This document shows, piece by piece, positions 58,401 through 64,000 of a stretch of DNA of 64,000 bases; positions within the stretch are counted from its first letter, which is position 1, and each line of letters begins with the position of its first letter. The position numbers and the translations under genes are program-made. The notes beneath the pieces were generated by a model. That model was given only the letters and a program-made list of their open reading frames with translations. It did not search any database and was not told where the DNA came from. Source of the stretch: Amaranthus tricolor (lineage: Eukaryota > Streptophyta > Magnoliopsida > Caryophyllales > Amaranthaceae); contig NC_080059.1 in the NCBI RefSeq assembly GCF_026212465.1, forward strand, positions 13,714,972-13,778,971, in the 5' to 3' direction.

Positions 58401-61400
58401 GTTACCACTACTTGATCGTGCTGGCTCGAAACTGTTTTACAGTGTTTGGTTTTTGGGCCTTCGTAAGCTATACTTTAGATGTGTTTTATGTGCCTTATTA
58501 AAGGATGATTGCCTTTCTGTAGGTGGGGTATGGGGATCAATTGATGATGAGTGATGGTACTAGGATCTTCTAAAATCCGATGACGCTCTTTACAAACAGA
58601 ATCAAGATGTGACAATTGTTCAATAAACTATACAAATTCAATATTATAATAATAGTTTGTTGGGAAATGATATATTTCCAGTACCCTGCAGTTTAAACAA
58701 CTTGGTTACCGTATCTTGTGCAACGTCATGCGCTTATGAAGATTGAAAAACATCAAAACATTTTTACACAATAATACACTGTGATTTTCGAAATAGAAGT
58801 TGATATTCGAAACAAGAAATGTCTTTAGATTTTCATTTCCCATTTACCATCTATCAGATTAATAATAAAAGGTAATCTAAATTCTAAACAGAATTTAGCA
58901 ACTCATTCACATACCTAAGGTTTTAAAAGCTTAAATTATTTTTGAACAGGGTGAAGGCTACTCGACCTTTGGCTGTATTCTTTCTCTCTTTCAACAATTT
59001 TGTTTCTTGTCTTATAAGGAACTTTATTTAAGGTAATGAAATAAAATTGATCCACATATGCAAAATCTTGGATGTGGGCGCGGTTGCAGAAATGATTGTG
59101 AAACAACTTTTGCTGTCAACGCGGATGACTTTTCACCTTTTCGGTAAACTCAAAAACCTTTACAATGCAGTACCATTGCGGTGATGTGAACAATATTTTG
59201 CACAATATTCCAATCATAGTGTTGGTGTTTTATAAAAAAAAGTTGCTCATAGATACCTGGAAGCCTTGTGTTCAAACTTATGGAATGAAACTTTCATACG
59301 TGCACTTATTCCTATATGGTCTTTAGGAGATCCACATGAAGGGTTATGGACAATAGTTATTGGTGTCTGTTAATTTCTATGAGTTGGATACTTGGATATG
59401 ATGGTCATCCATGTTATTTAGCATTTTGGAACTGCTCTATAAATAAGTTCTTTACCGAATGCATGTTTTCCACATGTTACTAAATTTTTGTGTTTCATGT
59501 GGTTTATAATGTTTATTTTAGATGATGCTATTGGAGTTTGTCTAACTTATGTCAATGGTCTATAAACTGCAGGTCAAATTTTTCACGACTTATGTCTTGA
59601 CATCTGGTTGGACTAGTCTGGCATGTGAAGTTGCTCAACTCTGGCCACTTCTTTGTAACATTATTTACAAGGTCATCCTTCGAAAGGATCATGGACCATT
59701 TGATGGCGAATACACTTTTCCATATCAGTCTGAAGTTCCAAGAGTCCTTTTATTTGGACTTCTTGGTTTGAATTTTGCAATCTTGGCACCCTTGATTCTT
59801 CCTTTGTTGCTGGTTTATTTCTGTCTTGCTTACCTTGTTTACCGTAATCAGGTATATTTTCTTCTTTTTGAGTCACTTTTCTCCTTTCTTTATAGTTGGT
59901 TAAAGGTTTGCCTTAGGGAAAGCTTTTGTTTAATTTGAACGATTCAAATCGTTCATACTGTGGATTATATTTCTTTTATCTGCATTGGACCTAAATATAG
60001 CACTCGTGGAAAGCAAGGGATAAAGATAACCCCTTCAGTCATTCATGTATTCATAATGTTGTACTAATACCTAATTTTTTACTTCCTTGGCCTTTTTAGT
60101 AAGTGTTAATGTGTAATTGGCACCCAAAAATTTTCCCTTTATTATTTGTACTCTTTCTTTTATCTCAATGACTTTTTATAAGTACATCTTTGAGAATCAT
60201 TATTGTAATTTTTATTTTGATTTAGTTAGTTATAACTTCAACTGAGCTAAGATAATTTAAGATGATAAACTTATTACAATTTAAATCTTCCTATTTGGGT
60301 TATGTCTCTTTCTAGTTAATGTATGACTTAGCTTAGCTGAATTTGTTAGTAAGAGGTTCTATAACCACTCGTTGTGATTGGAAAAGTTCAAATCAGGACT
60401 ATTTAGTTATTTTCTTTATCATGCTTGTAACTTGTATGCTCAAGTATTGGTGCTGAATTGCTATATGGTAAGGTTGAGAACTTACCAAGTCGCTCTTATG
60501 GCTGTGCTTTGTTAATATTTAAAACCCTAGGAAGGTAATTGAACATTTGATTAAGTGTTGCACCAATGTGCCTTAAGCGTGACTAGGTGTGTCTTGTTTG
60601 GAAGCATCGATGTTGGTGCCTCGGAAGACAAGGTTTGAGCATCAGTGCACCAAAACATCCCATTACTCATGTCAAAAACCATCCCTTTGGGTTTGATTCA
60701 AGAGACTTTACCTTGTTTTGAGACAAATCAGGTGCACCTAGGTATGTTTCGGTTCTTGCATGTAACCAGTAAGGTTGAGCCTCTTGCATGAATTCATATC
60801 AGTACTGCTCAAAATAGTGGTTACCTCATCTAAGGCAATAGAAGTTCGCAAAATGAAATGTCTGAAATTTAGCAAGTGAATAATCATGGGTCTTCATTCT
60901 ACAGGACTTTCTTTGGGGTAGGGTTATGTATTTTATGGTATCAACTTATACATCATGCTTGTGTGAGTTGGGCTTATCAAAGACTTGCTTATATTGACAC
61001 TGATGTGTGTTTTTTCCATAACTCTCCAGATTGTCAATGTTTATATCACCGAATATGACAGTGGTGGTAAATATTGGCCAATTGCTCACAACTCAATAAT
61101 ATTTTCACTGGTGCTGGCACAAATTATTGCTATGGGTGTCTTTGTATTGAAAGATTCGACACTTTGTTTGGGATTCACTATTCCGCTGTCTATATTGACA
61201 CTTCTATTCAATGAATACTGTAGGCGGAGATTTCTTCCTGTATTTAAGAACATTGCTGCCGAGGTAACACCTACATTGTTTATCGTGCACTCCCACCACT
61301 TTTGTCTATCCCTTTTCCGTTATCGTGTAAAGGAATAAAGGATATGAATTTGATGGATCATGTGATTGCAGGATCTTATTGATTTGGATCAACAAGATGA

Positions 61401-62224
61401 GCAAAATGGGAGGATGGAGACTATACATCAGCAGCTTCAATCTGCCTATTGTCAGTTTGAATGGATTGCTTATGGTCGTTCCAGAATGAAATCACAGTAC
61501 CTTTCTGATGACGAAGACACTGAAAGGCACTCACAAGAACTTAAGCAAGGTTTGTTCCTCTTATCTATTTTCCCCCTTTGAGAGGTTTTTATTCATATAT
61601 TTATTTAGTTTGCTTGTATAAACTCTATCAAGGGCCAATTGAAAACAAAACCTTTGTTTTTAAATAGTAAAAACTGTGTACATCCGAACCTCCAAATCTT
61701 GCCCAGGTTGGAGGCTTGAGCCACTTAGGCCCCATTTGGTATTTAGTCATAAATGGTTGAAACTTGAATGAGTTTCAGTGTTAAAATTTATGAAATGTGC
61801 TCTCATTTATATGGTAATGACTAATGAAGGTCTGATTCTCAAACATGTGTTTGTCTTTGCAATTTTTCATTACCATCTCATAGAATTCTCCCAGGTGGTA
61901 ATGAATGAAAGTAAATTTTGTTTAAGAAAGAAAAATTAGTATAGGGTAAGCATGATCCAAAACTTTGTCAAGCTAAAATTTCATTAAATTTTCATTATTA
62001 CTGGCACATTAAATACCAACTATCAAACAGGCTGTTAATGCCATTGGAGTGATGGAATGTTCTTGTATGGGATCGTCTTTAGTAAACTGATTGTGGTTTT
62101 GAACATTTTGATGGCAGAAAGCGAATCTAGTCAAGAAATTAAAACAGACGAGTCTGTTACTTCTGTAGATAGATCATCGCCTGAGAATCACATTGCGGAA
62201 GTGGAGCCCGAGTCAGGTAGATAG
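46488..62224 (+). CDS. CSC1-like / OSCA family channel protein, RXW8-type
   Basis: OSCA/CSC1 proteins are plasma-membrane cation channels opened by hyperosmotic or mechanical stress. Exons by GT-AG sites are 46488-46771, 47655-47801, 48168-48231, 48446-48655, 49809-49985, 51716-52014, 53609-53888, 59573-59851, 61030-61263, 61372-61549 and 62118-62224. Phases all agree, giving 2259 nt and 752 residues, normal for the family. The N-terminal membrane part begins LLTSAGINIG...LYSILRKQPSN, close to RXW8 and HYP1. The cytosolic domain has AAFVFFKTRYAA. The multi-pass channel part has GYLPSVILVLFFYTVPPL, FFTIWNVFFINI, VLTSGWTSLACE and NVYITEYDSGGKYWP. The tail is acidic and charged. No stop or frameshift was seen. 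The exon 5 start (after GTATGCAG) is the least certain. Introns are enlarged by repeats, intron 7 to 5.7 kb. Confidence 0.95.
48900..49163. repeat. Spaced direct repeat in intron 4 of the channel gene
   Basis: GCATATGACTATGATATCAT occurs at 48903 and again at 49144. GGACGATAATTG also occurs twice near 49133 and 49196. The rest of intron 4 (48656-49808) is non-coding. Confidence 0.75.
50895..51625 (+). repeat. Two SINE/LINE-like repeats in intron 5
   Basis: Two related copies, about 50895-51165 and 51405-51625, share the order GTGAAGTTGT.GATG, GGTCAATC.AAAA.AAC.T, GGGTAA..TTG..TACAT and GGCATTGGGG.AAT with a GTTGT end. This is a common plant retroposon tail. A third partial copy is at about 61630-61725 in intron 10. 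Several chance open frames lie in them. Confidence 0.6.
52812..52862 (-). repeat. RTE-like tail in intron 6
   Basis: On the - strand, CCTTTGGGCGGGATAAACTG then GGTATGATGATGATGAG is the same type of end as at 13720 and 42294. The body further upstream is not recognised. Confidence 0.45.
54061..54110. repeat. 25-bp tandem duplication at a MITE end
   Basis: TAAGGTTGCGTTTGGGAACA plus AGCAT is present twice in a row without change. The second copy is the end of the MITE at 54089. Confidence 0.95.
54089..54326. mobile_element. PIF/Harbinger-like MITE in intron 7
   Basis: The left end GGTTGCGTTTGGGAACAAGC faces ATTCTCAAACATAGCA on the right. TAA occurs on both sides (54086-54088 and 54327-54329). 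The inner arms pair imperfectly (TTTGAGAATGA.. against TCATTCTCAAA). Confidence 0.6.
54372..55061 (-). repeat. 3' LTR of the antisense copia element
   Basis: About 690 bp. Its inner (U3) part contains several CTCGACCGGTCGAGC-like palindromic words (54800-54950), absent from the truncated partner LTR. The first bases of the LTR on the - strand read CGTTGGAG where TGTTGGAG is expected. Confidence 0.8.
55175..55660 (-). pseudogene. copia RNase H remnant
   Basis: On the - strand the frame reads GNVFTLGGTAVSWPS, MSTTEAEYIAIVES, VHCDSESAIHLAGN and RTKHIDIKYNFIRDEL, the typical copia RNase H order to ADMMTKPLPTNKF at the end. It begins just after the deletion junction near 55660-55680 with the YCDSDYA block in another frame. 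Confidence 0.9.
55680..57021 (-). pseudogene. copia protease and integrase remnant
   Basis: The protease motif WILDSGCS is near 56815. The pre-integrase LWHLRLGHMSGRGMHELSKQ and FCEHCVYGKQ zinc-binding block lie near 56290-56420. The integrase core starts YLLTLIDDYSRKV (near 56180) and continues in another frame with [20 protein letters not shown] (near 55940). The region ends with CIFMGYDLGV, where integrase normally leads to the RT, and then jumps to RNase H. Frames are broken at several places, and the part with the second catalytic Asp is damaged. Confidence 0.88.
57018..57698 (-). pseudogene. copia gag remnant
   Basis: Starting MSSMKLDIENFDRSVNFGLW, this 226-residue frame is a typical UBN2-type copia gag, with GIWKKLESLYMAKSVTNRL and LLCSLPPSYKHFRETL. 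A TGA ends it at 57018-57020. The zinc knuckle CNYCKLKGHIKKDC follows in the same frame, so the stop is a point mutation. An A-run just after (about 56939-56946) shifts the frame before the protease. Confidence 0.9.
57767..58156 (-). repeat. Truncated 5' LTR of the antisense copia element
   Basis: It matches 54372-54776 closely (shared ending ATTAAAACATTCCCGTATAA) with scattered differences, then diverges at 58156. Confidence 0.9.
58157..59572 (+). other. Remainder of intron 7 of the channel gene
   Basis: No gene or identified repeat. It ends with the CTGCAG acceptor before exon 8 at 59573. Confidence 0.5.
61728..62034. mobile_element. PIF/Harbinger-like MITE in intron 10
   Basis: The 307-bp unit starts GGCCCCATTTGGTATT and ends ACCAACTATCAAACAGGCTG. 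TTA occurs on both sides (61725-61727 and 62035-62037). The ends agree only partly (GGCC.CATTTGGTA against CAGCCTGTTTGATA). The interior is AT-rich. Confidence 0.65.
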
Positions 62225-62486
62225 TTGTGAGTAGGGTATATCTATACAATTCAGTATTGTTTTACTTCCTTGTCTTTCTTTCTCCCTATAATGTAAAGTA
62301 TAAATTTTGTTCGTCTACTGAAACTGTATAGTGGTCTTGTATACTTGAATGAAAAAGCTTGGAAGAGCAAGTCAATTGGCAAAAATTATTGAATAGTGTT
62401 GTACAAGAAATGAACAAATAGAAATACAGATTTTTGTATTTGTTCTATCAAGTGATGAGATTGGTTTGTTCTTAAACCAAAGTTTT

Positions 62487-62615
62487 TTATTTTTATTTAT
62501 TTTTATTTTTTTTAATTTTTAGATTATAGGGTTGGCTAAAGGAAGGGTAGGGTTAGGTGAGATTCGATCCCAAATCCTTACTTTTGAAAGACGATACTTA
62601 ATCCAACTGAAACAA
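62487..62615 (-). mobile_element. tRNA-derived SINE downstream of the channel gene
   Basis: On the - strand the head reads CAGTTGGATTAAGTATCGTC (A-box-like) with GGGATCGAATC (B box) about 40 bases on, then a short body (TAACCCTACCCTTCC) and an A-rich tail (the T-rich run 62487-62520 on +). This is the layout of a short plant SINE and not a functional tRNA gene. Confidence 0.6.
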
Positions 62616-62624
62616 AACTTGATT

Positions 62625-64000
62625 CTCACTAACGGTGTTTTATTATTTCCTTAGACATTAGAGAAATGAAATATCTTAAATGCTTTTGAATGGACAAAAG
62701 ATAATTGCAATGGATTCAATTTTAGATTCCAGGAGAAAAAGTGTAAAAGGTGAAGTATATATTAGGGAGATGTGTGTATAACAACAAATGAGTAGATTGG
62801 AGAATAACTCTATCAAAGTTTCATCAAAACTTGTTTATTTATAACAAGCAAGCTTTGTTTTGTAAATGAGCCGATGTAGAATACTCTTATTTTTGACTTG
62901 CTAATATACTATGATTAATTTATTTAAATTTTACTCCATAATATATGATGATTGTATATGCTACTGTAAAACATATTTTACACTCGGTAGAAGTTGAAAT
63001 TTTAATATTCATGGGTAAATATAAGTTAGAAAATTTTTTAATACGAAATTTATGACTTATAGAAAAATTTTTAATACGAAGTTTATAACTTAAATTTAGC
63101 TTAACTAATTTTTATATCATAAGGCTTATTAAATAGGTAAGCTTGACAAGCTTAAAAATATAATAAAATGAGTAAGATTATGAACAAAAGCAAACAAGCC
63201 AACTTTTTTGAGTAAGAAAGTTAAGACACTACCGAGCTCAAGTCTTACTTGAAAACTAAACATTTCTATGCAGCTTAACCTAAACAAGTCCAAATGTAGT
63301 TTAACACTTCAACTTGATTCTTTTGCAACTCTAGTTTTGTTAGCTGTTCTATTTACAACAATTTGCATCCAAATTTTGGTCAACATATAATACTTTCTAT
63401 TCAACTTTTCGTCAAACTTATAAAAAGTTAAATAGAAAGTGATTAAATTCAAAGTTTACAATTACGAATGTGGAAATATTTGTAAGAACAAATTCATAGT
63501 GCAAATTGCTTATCGCTTGTATTCTTCTATGGCCTTTTGACTTTTATTTTTTTTGATAAATGACTTTGTATGCCAAAATCAAACAGCTATTTTAAGTAGC
63601 TTTTTCATTAATTTTAAACTTATAACCCAACAACCAACAAAGACTAGTTAACAACTATTTTTTTATCAAACATCTACGTAAAAGTTGGCTTAAACACTGA
63701 TCAACTGTTAAACAAACCAACAACTCCAACCAAGCGCTAGCGACAACAATTTTGCCAAAAAGACCCTAGACACTATAGACATAACAAAAGCAAGCATGGG
63801 CTTTACTCCGGCTAGCCAAAGGACAGGGCTGTTTGCCGGCATAAAACTCAGATTACAAATCTAATAATTGAAGCTAATATATATGGTATTGGAGTTACAG
63901 TTGTGGGAGCAGCTTTTACCATTAAATCTCTATTAAGAACTCTCGAGTCAAATCATTTTTTTTCAACATCAGCCACATAAGACTTGAAGTATTGCAGATA
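62625..64000. other. AT-rich 3' flank
   Basis: No gene is recognised. A TTTTTAATACGAA.TTTAT..CTTA motif is duplicated near 63036 and 63068. The last 300 bases are somewhat less AT-rich but match nothing I know. Confidence 0.4.

Overview
This window is nuclear DNA from a flowering plant, most likely a eudicot. The evidence is AT-rich intergenic DNA full of plant transposon families, genes with GT-AG introns and plant-type proteins. I cannot name the species. Two host genes are present, both on the + strand. One is a squalene epoxidase (sterol and triterpene synthesis) at 25686-30586 with 8 coding exons. The other is an OSCA/CSC1-type osmosensitive channel gene of the RXW8/HYP1 kind at 46488-62224 with 11 coding exons. 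The splice phases of both reconstructions close without a break. Most of the rest is transposon-derived.

Region 0-16 kb is a stack of nested transposons. A damaged Ty1/copia element (315-5289) has both LTRs and a CACAG target duplication. Next come scattered pieces of a dead Ty3/gypsy Tat-type element (about 6240-14705). These pieces are split by a hAT element (6748-9336, which itself carries a mariner-like element at 7309-8843), by a 1.5 kb solo LTR (10482-11979, duplication AAAAG), by a PIF/Harbinger-type MITE (12522-13059) and by an RTE-like tail near 13.5-13.7 kb.

Region 16-25 kb has a (TA)55 microsatellite, a large imperfect palindrome built from short GTTGGTATTATAACCTATTAAA-like units, a Mutator-like MITE, a TRIM miniature LTR element, a hAT MITE, a probable solo LTR and a Stowaway-like MITE. 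The last 3 kb before the squalene epoxidase promoter are AT-rich.

Region 31-46 kb has a hairpin MITE inside TA repeats, the 5' end of a CACTA transposon (ending at 36432, transposase remnant on the - strand), a gypsy LTR end with primer-binding site, and a 3.3 kb solo LTR (37642-40955, duplication AGTTC). That solo LTR splits an 88-nt near-perfect hairpin. An RTE-type LINE end and a hAT element just upstream of the channel gene follow.

The channel gene has inflated introns. Intron 7 (5.7 kb) holds an antisense copia element that has lost its whole reverse transcriptase, plus a MITE. Other introns hold SINE/LINE-like tails and another MITE. I see no CRISPR array, no rRNA, no intact tRNA gene and no clear gene cluster. 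I found no convincing new multi-gene system. The most unusual items are the split hairpin, the 0.6 kb palindrome and an exon-derived 27-bp duplication in a squalene epoxidase intron.
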